A stretch of DNA of 11,874 nt from Desulfohalobiaceae bacterium (GTDB taxonomy: Bacteria; Desulfobacterota; Desulfovibrionia; Desulfovibrionales; Desulfothermaceae), in NCBI GenBank assembly GCA_021737525.1, contig JAIPDU010000027.1:1-11874 (forward strand), written 5' to 3'. Of this stretch, positions 5,653-11,874 are shown piece after piece. The translations under genes were made by a program, and so were the position numbers. Numbering within the stretch: position 1 is the stretch's first letter; the number at the start of each line of letters is the position of its first letter. Below the pieces are notes generated by a model. That model saw only the letters and a program-made list of their open reading frames with translations, had not been told where the DNA came from and did no database searches.

Positions 5653-7445
5653 GCTATAAACGACAGCTTCTGGCGGGGCTTGCCCTCGTCCTGATCGGCG
5701 TTCTGGCGGTAGGCTATGTCCTGTTCCGGAGCGCCGTGGAGGATGCGGTCCTGGAGCAGGCCCGTAAGGTGGCCGAGGAGCAGCTGAGGACGGCGGCATA
5801 TGCCCTCAGACATGTTGAGCAAGGGTCTGTCGAGGAACGGCTCCATGCTCTGGGACGCCGCAGCAACGCGCGTTTGAGCCTGATTGACGAGGATGGACGT
5901 ATACTTGTAGACACCGCTTTCTCCGCCTCGGAGTCGGGCGAGGCGGATGGGGAAAGACCCGAGATAGAAGAGGCCTCCCGCACGGGCACGGGGCACAGCA
6001 TCCGCTACAGTCCGCCGGTGCATCTCACGTTTCTCTTCGTGGCACTGGAAGTGGAGGGCATTGGCGTTGCGGAACAAGGGTACCTCAGGCTGGGGAAGGC
6101 CTATGGCCCCTTGAGGGACCGGATCGCGGAGAGAACCTACCGTTTTTTCTGGTTGATCGGGATTGGGCTGGTTTTGCTCCTGCCTGTGTATTTCTTCCTC
6201 CATCGGAGACTGAGCCGGGAGATAGGCCGCATTTCGCAGGAGGTGGAGACAATCGGCAGTCATGCGGGCCACACGAGTTATGCCAAGCTGAGCGAGTTCT
6301 CCCCCATGATCAAGAGCATCAACAGGATATCGCAACAGACGAGGGATTATCTGGAACAGCTCTCTGTTCAGCGGGACGAGGGGGAGGCCATTTTCAACGG
6401 CTTGGCCGACGGTGTGGCTGTGATCGATTCCGCTGGGAGAATACGCCGTTATAACCGGGCCATGACGGAGATCGTGCGTTCCCGGCAGGATCTGTTCGGG
6501 CGCTTGCCCATCGAATGCATCCCCAGCACCGAGCTGCAGGACGCAGTGGAAGAGATGCTGAAAAGTCAAAAGGCGGACAGCGGGCGCAGCTTGTACGTCA
6601 CCTTTTACAATCAGTCCCATTTCGAGGCCGCGCTGCTGCCCATCGTCTTCGAACAGAGCAGGGCCATGGAAGTCATGCTCGTCCTGCACGACGTGACCGA
6701 CCTCAAGCGCCTGGAGCAGGCTCGCAAGGATTTTGTGGCCAATATTTCCCACGAGCTGCGGACGCCGATCACCTCCATCAAGGGCTATACCGAAACACTG
6801 CTCCATTCTCCGCCCAAGGAGGGTCAGGCCCTGAGCTCCTTCTTGAGAGTTGTGGAAAAGAACGTGGAAAACCTGGAGCGACTGGTGGACAACCTGGTCC
6901 ACTTGAGCCGGGCCGAAGCCGCGGAGGACAGTGAGGGAGCCCTCACCGAGGAGGTAGGTCTCAGCCAAGTGCTGGATGCCGCCTGGCAGGTCTGTGCCCC
7001 CCTTGCCCAGCGCAAGGGCGTCGGTCTGGACCAAAGGGTTCCGGAGACAGAGGAACCTTTCGTGCTGGGGAACAAGGAACAATTGATCCGGGTTGTGCTC
7101 AATCTGTTGGACAATGCCATCAAATACAGCCCTGAGGGCGGACGGATCGAAGTGCGGATCCAGGATCTGGGGGACCAGTGGCAGGTGGTGGTGGAAGACG
7201 GAGGCCCCGGCATCTCCCCGGGACTGCAGTCGCGCATCTTCGAGCGCTTTTATCGCGGAGAGACGGGACGGACCGGGGTTGTCGGCGGCACAGGCCTGGG
7301 ATTGTCCATTTGCAAGCACATCCTGCAACGGCACAGGGGAGAAATTACAGTGGAGAGCCCAGTCCCCGGAGGGGTGGAAGGGGCGCATTTCGCCTTCTCC
7401 CTGGCCAAGCACCGGCCGCGGACGGAACCAAGCGAAGAGGAATAA
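5646..7445 (+). CDS. phoR: Phosphate regulon sensor histidine kinase PhoR, with extracytoplasmic domain
   Basis: Membrane histidine kinase of 599 residues that would phosphorylate PhoB when phosphate is scarce. Order: membrane segment 8-27; extracytoplasmic domain about 28-165; membrane segment 167-185; HAMP-like linker about 186-240; PAS domain about 243-350 (AIFNGLADGVAVIDSAGRI, then LVLHDVTDLKRLE); HisKA with H369 in NISHELRTP; HATPase with N box LNLLDNAIKYSP (485-496), G1 VEDGGPGI (516-523), F box IFERFYRG and G2 GGTGLGLSI (547-555). It is longer than E. coli PhoR (about 430 residues), which lacks a sizeable periplasmic domain, so this one may sense an external signal as well as PhoU/Pst. 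The ATG overlaps the phoB stop by 7 nt. The start has only a weak purine-rich site (GGGAATGGG), consistent with coupling. Substrate partner is inferred from adjacency. Confidence 0.91.
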   Translation: MLSYKRQLLAGLALVLIGVLAVGYVLFRSAVEDAVLEQARKVAEEQLRTAAYALRHVEQGSVEERLHALGRRSNARLSLIDEDGRILVDTAFSASESGEADGERPEIEEASRTGTGHSIRYSPPVHLTFLFVALEVEGIGVAEQGYLRLGKAYGPLRDRIAERTYRFFWLIGIGLVLLLPVYFFLHRRLSREIGRISQEVETIGSHAGHTSYAKLSEFSPMIKSINRISQQTRDYLEQLSVQRDEGEAIFNGLADGVAVIDSAGRIRRYNRAMTEIVRSRQDLFGRLPIECIPSTELQDAVEEMLKSQKADSGRSLYVTFYNQSHFEAALLPIVFEQSRAMEVMLVLHDVTDLKRLEQARKDFVANISHELRTPITSIKGYTETLLHSPPKEGQALSSFLRVVEKNVENLERLVDNLVHLSRAEAAEDSEGALTEEVGLSQVLDAAWQVCAPLAQRKGVGLDQRVPETEEPFVLGNKEQLIRVVLNLLDNAIKYSPEGGRIEVRIQDLGDQWQVVVEDGGPGISPGLQSRIFERFYRGETGRTGVVGGTGLGLSICKHILQRHRGEITVESPVPGGVEGAHFAFSLAKHRPRTEPSEEE

Positions 7446-7449
7446 GTCC

Positions 7450-8217
7450 ATGAACGACGCGCAGGTCAAGATGGCCACACGGGAGCTCAATGTCTACTAC
7501 GGCGAGCACCGCGCCTTGCAGGATGTGAGCATCCCGTTTTACGCTCATCAGGTCACTGCTCTCATCGGTCCTTCGGGGTGCGGCAAGAGCACCTACATCC
7601 GCTGCCTGAACCGGATGAACGATCTGGTTCCCAACAGCCGGATCGAGGGCGAGGTCTATCTGGACCGGGAGGAGATCTACAGCACGAGCATGGACGCGGT
7701 CGAGCTCAGACGCAGGGTGGGGATGGTCTTTCAAAAGCCCAATCCCTTCCCCAAGAGCGTGTACGAGAACGTGGCCTACGCGCCCCGGATTCACGGCTTG
7801 GCCCGAAAGGGCACGGAGATGGATCAGTTGGTGGAGACTTCGCTTCGCAAGGCGGGTCTGTGGGAGGAAGTCGGGGACAGACTGAGCCTGCCGGCGACCT
7901 CGCTTTCCGGGGGCCAGCAGCAGAGGCTGTGCATCGCGCGGGCACTGGCCGTGGAGCCCGAGGTTCTGCTCATGGACGAGCCTGCCTCGGCCCTGGATCC
8001 CATTGCCACCCAGAAGATCGAGGATCTGATCTATGAGCTCAAGAGCAGGCTGACCATTATCATCGTGACGCACAATATGCAGCAGGCGTCCCGGGTATCG
8101 GATCGTACGGCCTTTTTCTACATGGGCGAGGTTGTCGAGGTCGACGATACGCAGACCCTGTTCACCCGACCCTCCAAGAAGCAGACAGAAGAATATATCA
8201 CCGGACGCTTCGGGTGA
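7450..8217 (+). CDS. pstB: Phosphate ABC transporter ATP-binding protein PstB
   Basis: ATPase subunit (255 residues, normal length) that powers phosphate import through PstC/PstA at the cytoplasmic membrane face. Walker A is GPSGCGKST (40-48); the Q-loop segment QKPNPFPKSVYENV is diagnostic of PstB; the signature is LSGGQQQR (152-159), Walker B LLMDEP with D176/E177, and the switch histidine H208 in VTHNMQQA. RCLNRMNDL after Walker A is also a PstB hallmark. The ATG at 7450 has GAGGAA (7437-7442) 7 nt upstream, overlapping the end of phoR, and begins 4 nt after the phoR stop. The frame is open further upstream, but that part is the phoR gene read in another frame. Position after phoBR rather than directly after pstA is unusual; all motifs are intact. 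Confidence 0.95.
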   Translation: MNDAQVKMATRELNVYYGEHRALQDVSIPFYAHQVTALIGPSGCGKSTYIRCLNRMNDLVPNSRIEGEVYLDREEIYSTSMDAVELRRRVGMVFQKPNPFPKSVYENVAYAPRIHGLARKGTEMDQLVETSLRKAGLWEEVGDRLSLPATSLSGGQQQRLCIARALAVEPEVLLMDEPASALDPIATQKIEDLIYELKSRLTIIIVTHNMQQASRVSDRTAFFYMGEVVEVDDTQTLFTRPSKKQTEEYITGRFG

Positions 8218-8251
8218 AGTTCCAGGAGACAGGAAACACATGGCGGGGAGC

Positions 8252-8278
8252 GGGGACGGCCATCAGACGGCAGTCCCC
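8252..8278 (+). other. Hairpin in the pstB-phoU spacer
   Basis: GGGGAC (8252-8257) pairs with GTCCCC (8273-8278); after a G/A mismatch, GCC (8259-8261) pairs with GGC (8269-8271) around a 7-nt loop. No T-run follows, so it is unlikely to be a terminator. It is the only sizeable gap (90 nt) after pstC in the operon and could be an mRNA processing or stabilising point that sets phoU expression apart. The structure is directly visible; its role is a guess. Confidence 0.4.
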
Positions 8279-8307
8279 TCGTCCCGCCTCCTCAATAAGG
8301 AGCCCGT

Positions 8308-8985
8308 ATGCCGGAGACGCATTTTGAACAGGAGCTGGAGAAGCTGGAAGTGACCATCATGAGGATGTTCACCCTCACGGAGCGGAGCCTGAACAAGGCG
8401 ATTATCGCCATGGGCGAGCGCGACGATGACAGGGCGCAGGAAGTGATCGAGGAGGATGAGCAGCTGAACAACCTGGAAGTGGAAGTGGACGACATCACTT
8501 TGCACATCCTGGCCCTCTGGCAGCCGGTGGCCAAGGATCTCAGGTTCATCACAGGGTGTTCCCGGATCGCCACGAATCTGGAGCGTATCGGGGATCAGGC
8601 GACCAATATCTGCGAACGGGTGCTCATGCTCAACCAAAAGCCCAAGCTGGACTTGATGAACAGCGTGGAGGCCCTCGCGGAAAAGGCCCTGACCATGTTC
8701 AGGAATGTGATAGGGGCCTTCTCCGATCAGGACAGCGAGGCCGCCATGCAGGTCTGCCGGACTGATTCCGATGTAGACGACATGAATATTCGTATCATGC
8801 GCAAGCTCATCGACTTCATGATCACCGAGAACGTGATCGTGGAAAGGGCGGTGCATTGCATCATCATCGCCAATGCCCTGGAAAGAGTGGGAGATCTGTC
8901 CACGAACATCGGCGAGGATGTGGTTTTCATCTCTCGCGGCATTAATGTCAAGCACTGCGACAACTACGACCGCTTCTCCTTCTAG
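8308..8985 (+). CDS. phoU: Phosphate-specific transport system accessory protein PhoU
   Basis: Cytoplasmic regulator of 225 residues that connects Pst transporter state to PhoR and holds the Pho response off when phosphate is plentiful; loss usually leads to unchecked phosphate uptake or constitutive signalling. It has the two-repeat, all-helical PhoU design: each half carries the metal-binding motif E-x3-D-x3-N, as NLERIGDQATNI (E92, D96, N100) and ALERVGDLSTNI (E192, D196, N200). The opening THFEQELEKLEVTIMRMFTL is the usual first helix. The ATG at 8308 is preceded by AAGGAG (8297-8302) with 5 nt spacing. It closes the operon and is followed by a strong hairpin 8 nt after the stop. Length and motifs are standard. 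Confidence 0.95.
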   Translation: MPETHFEQELEKLEVTIMRMFTLTERSLNKAIIAMGERDDDRAQEVIEEDEQLNNLEVEVDDITLHILALWQPVAKDLRFITGCSRIATNLERIGDQATNICERVLMLNQKPKLDLMNSVEALAEKALTMFRNVIGAFSDQDSEAAMQVCRTDSDVDDMNIRIMRKLIDFMITENVIVERAVHCIIIANALERVGDLSTNIGEDVVFISRGINVKHCDNYDRFSF

Positions 8986-8992
8986 CAGGATC

Positions 8993-9028
8993 CCGGGGCG
9001 GGAAGGACCGTTTCTTCACCCGTCCCGG
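8993..9028. terminator. Terminator hairpin between phoU and the convergent mltF-type gene
   Basis: CCGGGGCGGG (8993-9002) pairs with CCCGTCCCGG (9019-9028): ten consecutive pairs including one G-U, with a 16-nt loop. It lies between two converging stop codons (8985 and 9040), the expected place for a shared transcription end. On the + strand it is followed by ACTCTTCCCC, a poor U-tract; the - strand side has none, so it is probably most effective for the pst operon or works with a factor. Confidence 0.62.
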
Positions 9029-9039
9029 ACTCTTCCCCA

Positions 9040-10476
9040 CTAGGGCGATTCGGGGCTTCGAATCCCGGTTCCCCCGGCCGGGGACGCGGCTTTTCTCCCG
9101 CTCTGCCTGGCTGCGATGTCCTCCCGTTGTTTCAGGATGTTGTAGTACTTCATGATCCGCTTGACGTAGCGCACGGGCTCGGTGCCGCGGGCGTAACCGT
9201 AGCGGGTCCGGCTGTAGTACTCCTTGATCCGGAGCAGGGGCAGGGCCTTGCTCAGGCCGGACCACTGCTGTGGATCGTATCCCTCTTGCCGGGCGATCTT
9301 TTGCGCGTCGCGTACGTGGCCGTAACCGATGTTGTAGCTGGCTAGGGCGAACTTGAAGCGATCCAGTCCGGAGAGCTCATCCCACCGTTGGTAGAGGCGA
9401 TCCAGATACTTGACCCCCGCCCGGATGCTCTGTTCCGGGTCCATCCTGTTGGTGATGCCCATCTCCCTGGCGGTTATCTGCGTGACCTGCATCAGGCCGC
9501 GCACACCGGTATAGCTGTGCGCGCTGGGGTCGAAGTGCGATTCCTGATAGACCACTGCTGCGATGAGCTTCCAGTCGAAGCCGTACTTTCGGGCCTCTTT
9601 CTTGATTATGTCCTTGAAGCGGGGAAGCCTGGTTTCCAGCCGCTGATGATACTTGATCAGGTCCACATAGTCGAAGATGTGCACGTCCGCATAGTAGCGT
9701 TCGTGGATCTTGGCGAAGGTCCCGTTTTCCTTGATCTTGTCCAGGAAGGCATTGATTTCCCGCAAGAGCTGGGTGTTCCCTTTGTCTACGGCCCAGCCCA
9801 GGGACTGCTCCTCCTCGATGGGGAAGGCGATCCGGATGCTCGGGTAATAGCGGCGATTGAGCATGGCGATGTTGGAGTCCGCCACCGTGATCCGGATCCT
9901 TTTCCGGGCCACCCTGCGGATGAGCTCTTCCGTGGGCAGGTCTCCGTGCCGCTCGATGTCTATGTTCATATCCTCGCGCTGGTTGAGCTCCTCGAGGCGC
10001 TGTTCGTAGGTCGTCCCGGGGCGAACGTGGACTGTTTTCCCGTCCAGGTCGGAGAGCCCCCGTATGGCACGATCTCCGCGGTGGACCACGATCTGCTGCT
10101 GGACAGTGAGATAGCCCCGGGAGAAGTCCGCCTCTTCCTTCCGCTGGTCCGTGATTGTGAGTCCGGCGCCAATGAAATCGCCCCTGCCCTGGTTCAGCTT
10201 GGGGATCATCTGATCCCAGGCCGGGGTGATGACCTTGAGCTCGACTCCGAGGTGATCGCTGAAGCGCTTGGCCAGATCGTATTCGAAGCCCGCGGGCTTG
10301 TCCCGATAGATGTAATAGCAGTTGGCGTTGTTCCGGGTGATGAGGGTGATGGAGCCTCGCTCCTTGATGGCGTCGAGCGAGGAATCCCGTTCCCCGCCGC
10401 AGCCCACGGGGAAAAGACTGATCGCTGCGGTGCAAAGAAGCAGGGCAGGGATGAGGGCTCGCCGCATGAAGAGCAT
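9040..10476 (-). CDS. mltF: MltF-type membrane-bound lytic murein transglycosylase
   Basis: Cell-envelope enzyme of 478 residues that would cleave peptidoglycan glycan strands with formation of 1,6-anhydromuropeptides. Two modules: an extracellular-solute-binding-like domain (SBP_bac_3 type, about 35-265; GFEYDLAKRFSDHLGVEL, then GLTITDQRKEEADFS) and a C-terminal SLT lysozyme-like domain (about 288-450) with catalytic Glu E312 in AAVVYQESHFDP, GVRGLMQVT (324-332) and ALASYNIGYGHV. The N-terminus is a signal peptide with C26 in FPVGC; Pro at -3 makes this an imperfect lipobox, so lipid anchoring is likely but not certain. The ATG at 10476 has AGGAGG (10481-10486) only 4 nt upstream, overlapping the stop of the stress-protein gene; a second ATG 9 nt inside is too far from that site. 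It is co-transcribed after usp. The proline/serine-rich tail looks disordered. Confidence 0.9.
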   Translation of the reverse strand: MLFMRRALIPALLLCTAAISLFPVGCGGERDSSLDAIKERGSITLITRNNANCYYIYRDKPAGFEYDLAKRFSDHLGVELKVITPAWDQMIPKLNQGRGDFIGAGLTITDQRKEEADFSRGYLTVQQQIVVHRGDRAIRGLSDLDGKTVHVRPGTTYEQRLEELNQREDMNIDIERHGDLPTEELIRRVARKRIRITVADSNIAMLNRRYYPSIRIAFPIEEEQSLGWAVDKGNTQLLREINAFLDKIKENGTFAKIHERYYADVHIFDYVDLIKYHQRLETRLPRFKDIIKKEARKYGFDWKLIAAVVYQESHFDPSAHSYTGVRGLMQVTQITAREMGITNRMDPEQSIRAGVKYLDRLYQRWDELSGLDRFKFALASYNIGYGHVRDAQKIARQEGYDPQQWSGLSKALPLLRIKEYYSRTRYGYARGTEPVRYVKRIMKYYNILKQREDIAARQSGRKAASPAGGTGIRSPESP

Positions 10477-10484
10477 ACTGCCTC

Positions 10485-10913
10485 CTATTTGACGAGCATG
10501 ACCGGACAGGGAGCCAGTATGCCCACCTTGTGGCTTATGGTGCCCCAGCCTTCGGCGGGATTGTCCGGATCAATCCGGTGCGAGCTGAGCACGGCAAGAT
10601 CCACCTGATTTTCCCGAGCGAAACGAACGATCTCTTCCACCCGGGATCCGACGAGGATGTGTTTTTCCACGGGAAGCCGGGTGTCACGGGCGATGTCCTC
10701 GAAACGGTCCCGGGCCCGGGCCTTGAGATCCTCGTAGAAATCGGAGAAATCCTCCTCCTCGTCTTCCACGACTTTCTGGATGACATGCAAAAGGGAGATT
10801 TTGCCCTCCTGTTCTTCCCCGGAGAAGCAGTTGGTATGCATGTCCATGGCGAGCTGGATCGCTCCGGCGGAGCGCTCGGTCAGATCCGTAGGCACCAGAA
10901 TGTGCCGGAACAT
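10485..10913 (-). CDS. Universal stress protein (UspA family)
   Basis: Single-domain cytoplasmic Usp of 142 residues: MFRHILVPTDLTERS (first strand and Asp), LLHVI, then VEKHILVGSRVEEIVRFARENQVDLAVLSSHR and KVGILAPCPVMLVK at the end. The ATP-binding Usp subtype has G-x2-G-x9-G-S/T after the 'D-L-I-V-M-G' strand; here that place reads LAVLSSHRIDPD and the later GWGTISH is only part of the pattern, so this is probably a UspA-like non-nucleotide-binding form. Residues about 45-63 include an acidic insert (EDEEEDFSDFYED). AAGGAG (10922-10927) precedes the ATG by 8 nt. It begins a short - strand operon with the mltF-type gene 8 nt downstream. What stress it answers is not visible; the upstream DNA holds the inverted-repeat element. 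Confidence 0.9.
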   Translation of the reverse strand: MFRHILVPTDLTERSAGAIQLAMDMHTNCFSGEEQEGKISLLHVIQKVVEDEEEDFSDFYEDLKARARDRFEDIARDTRLPVEKHILVGSRVEEIVRFARENQVDLAVLSSHRIDPDNPAEGWGTISHKVGILAPCPVMLVK

Positions 10914-10949
10914 GGTCTTTTCTCCTTAAACTGGCTTTTTTTGCATGAT

Positions 10950-10970
10950 ACGCTTATTGATTCAGATCCG
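10950..10970 (+). repeat. Left terminal inverted repeat (21 bp)
   Basis: Starts ACGCTTATTG and ends CAGATCCG; every base is complementary to the right arm at 11041-11061. It lies 37 nt upstream of the usp ATG, so in a usp transcript the two arms could fold together if transcription begins upstream of the element. Confidence 0.9.
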
Positions 10971-11026
10971 TGAAAGCCACCACGGGGTTTTTCCTGCCTA
11001 TTCGAAATGGGTAGTGAACTCTTCAG

Positions 11027-11054
11027 AAAATATCTTTATGCGGATCTGAATCAA
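11027..11054 (-). promoter_or_regulatory. Weak candidate promoter for usp inside the repeat element
   Basis: On the - strand TTGATT (11054-11049, in the right arm) is followed after 16 nt by TATTTT (11032-11027); each hexamer matches 4 of 6 consensus bases. It points toward usp, whose ATG is about 115 nt downstream. If real, the element supplies the promoter. An AT-rich region by itself yields such matches by chance, so support is low. Confidence 0.25.
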
Positions 11055-11061
11055 TAAGCGT
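11041..11061 (-). repeat. Right terminal inverted repeat (21 bp)
   Basis: Exact reverse complement of the left arm. Pairing stops at once inside the arms, giving sharp boundaries as in transposon ends. Confidence 0.9.
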
Positions 11062-11144
11062 TTGCATGAAAAAGTATCCCATGTGCTGAATTTCAAGGTG
11101 AAGTTGACAAGCGAGTTGGGTTTATAAATCACCTTAAAATCCGC

Positions 11145-11819
11145 CTAAAAGTAGACGGAGCGGGGTTTCTTGCGCCTGATCCGGCCCAGGATGAAGCCGA
11201 TGAAGCAGGATACGAAGACCGTTCCGGCCCCGGCCAGGAACCAGAGCTGGGTATTGCGGGAGCGAAGGGACTGGTTCTCCTGCTCGAGCTTCTGGACCCG
11301 CTCACGGCTGGTCTGCAACTCGTTCCGGGTCGTCTGCAAAGCTTGTTTGATCTTGGGAAGATCCGGCACTTCGCTTTGCAGCTTGGCGTACTTTTCCCGC
11401 ACCCGCTGCAGGGTCTGATTGGTATCCTTCAATTCGGCTGTAAGCCGGCTTTTGGTCTTTTGGAGCGTCTCGATGGTTCGGCTGGCCTGGCTTGTTTCTT
11501 CCTCCAGGCGATCGATCCGCTCACGCAAGCGCTGCACGACTTGTTCATGGGGAAGGCGTTCCATGGAAAAGCGCTTGAGGATCCAACCGGTTTGATCCTG
11601 ACCGGTTCTGACCCGCAACCAGTGCTCTCTTTCCTCGAGGACCTCGAGCTTGGCTCCCGTGTCGAGCATGGCAACGATCCGTGCGTTCTGTGCCGGTCTT
11701 GCCCTCAGGGTGATACGGAAATGATCCGCGACGTAGACAGCCTGGGCGGCACAGGGTGATGCGGCGATCCAGAGGGCAAGGAAAATCAGACAGGCTAGGA
11801 GCTTGACCTTGAGCGGCAT
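11145..11819 (-). CDS. YgiM-like SH3 domain protein with coiled coil and C-terminal membrane anchor
   Basis: 224 residues with the order typical of the TIGR04211/YgiM group: signal peptide (hydrophobic 7-22, probable cleavage after AQA at 27), bacterial SH3 domain about 28-85 (YVADHFRITLRARP, AMLDTGAKLEVLE, WLRVRTGQDQTGWILKRF), a long charged coiled coil about 90-190, a membrane segment about 192-212 (FLAGAGTVFVSCFIGFILG) and a basic cytoplasmic tail RIRRKKPR. The SH3 domain would sit in the periplasm, perhaps contacting peptidoglycan; the biological role of the family is unknown. The ATG at 11819 has only a weak ribosome site (CGGA). No second gene is attached downstream; 231 nt including the inverted-repeat element separate it from usp. 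Family resemblance is good, function unassigned. Confidence 0.85.
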   Translation of the reverse strand: MPLKVKLLACLIFLALWIAASPCAAQAVYVADHFRITLRARPAQNARIVAMLDTGAKLEVLEEREHWLRVRTGQDQTGWILKRFSMERLPHEQVVQRLRERIDRLEEETSQASRTIETLQKTKSRLTAELKDTNQTLQRVREKYAKLQSEVPDLPKIKQALQTTRNELQTSRERVQKLEQENQSLRSRNTQLWFLAGAGTVFVSCFIGFILGRIRRKKPRSVYF

Positions 11820-11865
11820 AGGATTGTCCGTGGTGTTAAAGGGGGCGAGTTCGCCGGACTTGAGA

Positions 11866-11871
11866 ATTATG
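11866..11871 (-). promoter_or_regulatory. Possible -10 box for the SH3-protein gene
   Basis: CATAAT on the - strand, 5/6 of the -10 consensus, 46 nt upstream of the ATG at 11819. Any -35 would lie outside the window, so this is a suggestion only. Confidence 0.2.
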
Positions 11872-11874
11872 TTG

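Larger units (their letters stand above)
10949..11061. mobile_element. Candidate MITE-like non-autonomous element
   Basis: A 112-113 bp non-coding unit with perfect 21-bp terminal inverted repeats (10950-10970 and 11041-11061), separated by a 70-nt centre. The same octamer TTGCATGA stands immediately outside each end (10941-10948 and 11062-11069; 9 bp, TTTGCATGA, if the flanking T is counted), which looks like a target-site duplication. The centre contains a further hairpin, CTGCCTATT-CGA-AATGGGTAG (10994-11014, nine pairs, two G-U). No ORF is present, so movement would depend on a transposase elsewhere. I do not recognise the repeat as belonging to a named IS family. An alternative is a large regulatory or terminator structure in the usp leader, but that would not explain the flanking direct repeats. 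Confidence 0.6.

Noticed and set aside
5616..7490. 624-codon open frame on the - strand opposite phoR
   Set aside because: Antisense shadow of phoR, whose kinase boxes are all present on the + strand.
9388..10608. Long + strand open frame (406 codons) opposite the mltF-type gene
   Set aside because: A GC-rich antisense shadow; low complexity, no family motif, and the - strand gene has catalytic and domain motifs.
11104..11130. TTGACA followed by TATAAA/TAAATC on the + strand, considered as a promoter
   Set aside because: Spacing is only 13-15 nt and no gene lies downstream on that strand.

Overview
The window is bacterial, gene-dense and rather GC-rich. Protein character and gene content suggest an anaerobic deltaproteobacterium (Desulfobacterota, perhaps Desulfovibrionales); this is a judgement from resemblance, not a proven assignment. 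Its core is a complete phosphate (Pho/Pst) regulon operon on the + strand, flanked by a type II toxin-antitoxin pair on one side and cell-envelope and stress genes on the other.

Layout. Positions 1-244 hold the C-terminal end of an AMMECR1-domain protein (AmmeMemoRadiSam system protein A). Facing it on the - strand is a vapBC-type module (275-949), with its own promoter and a palindromic operator candidate at 983-1021. A non-coding stretch follows, ending in four 11-bp-spaced half-sites that look like a tandem Pho box and a -10 candidate just ahead of pstS. The operon then runs pstS (1311) - strong hairpin - pstC (2523) - pstA - phoB - phoR - pstB - hairpin - phoU (ends 8985), with overlapping or nearly touching genes from pstC to pstB. 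A perfect-stem hairpin at 8993-9028 separates it from convergent - strand genes: an mltF-type lytic transglycosylase (9040-10476) and, upstream of it in the same transcript, a universal stress protein (10485-10913). A - strand gene for an SH3/coiled-coil/membrane-anchor protein (YgiM-like, 11145-11819) lies at the right end.

How it works together. PstS binds periplasmic phosphate, PstC/PstA form the channel and PstB drives import. PhoU links transporter state to the sensor kinase PhoR, which phosphorylates PhoB. PhoB would bind the Pho-box-like array before pstS, so the operon probably autoregulates. PstC and PstA both carry the N-terminal extensions of the long Pst permease subtype, and phoBR sit between the permease and ATPase genes.

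The most unusual non-coding structure is at 10940-11069, in front of the usp gene. It is a 112-113 bp element with perfect 21-bp terminal inverted repeats, an internal hairpin and an 8-9 bp direct repeat on both sides: the architecture of a MITE-like insertion with a target-site duplication. I saw no CRISPR array, tRNA, rRNA, complete transposase gene or clearly new multi-gene system.
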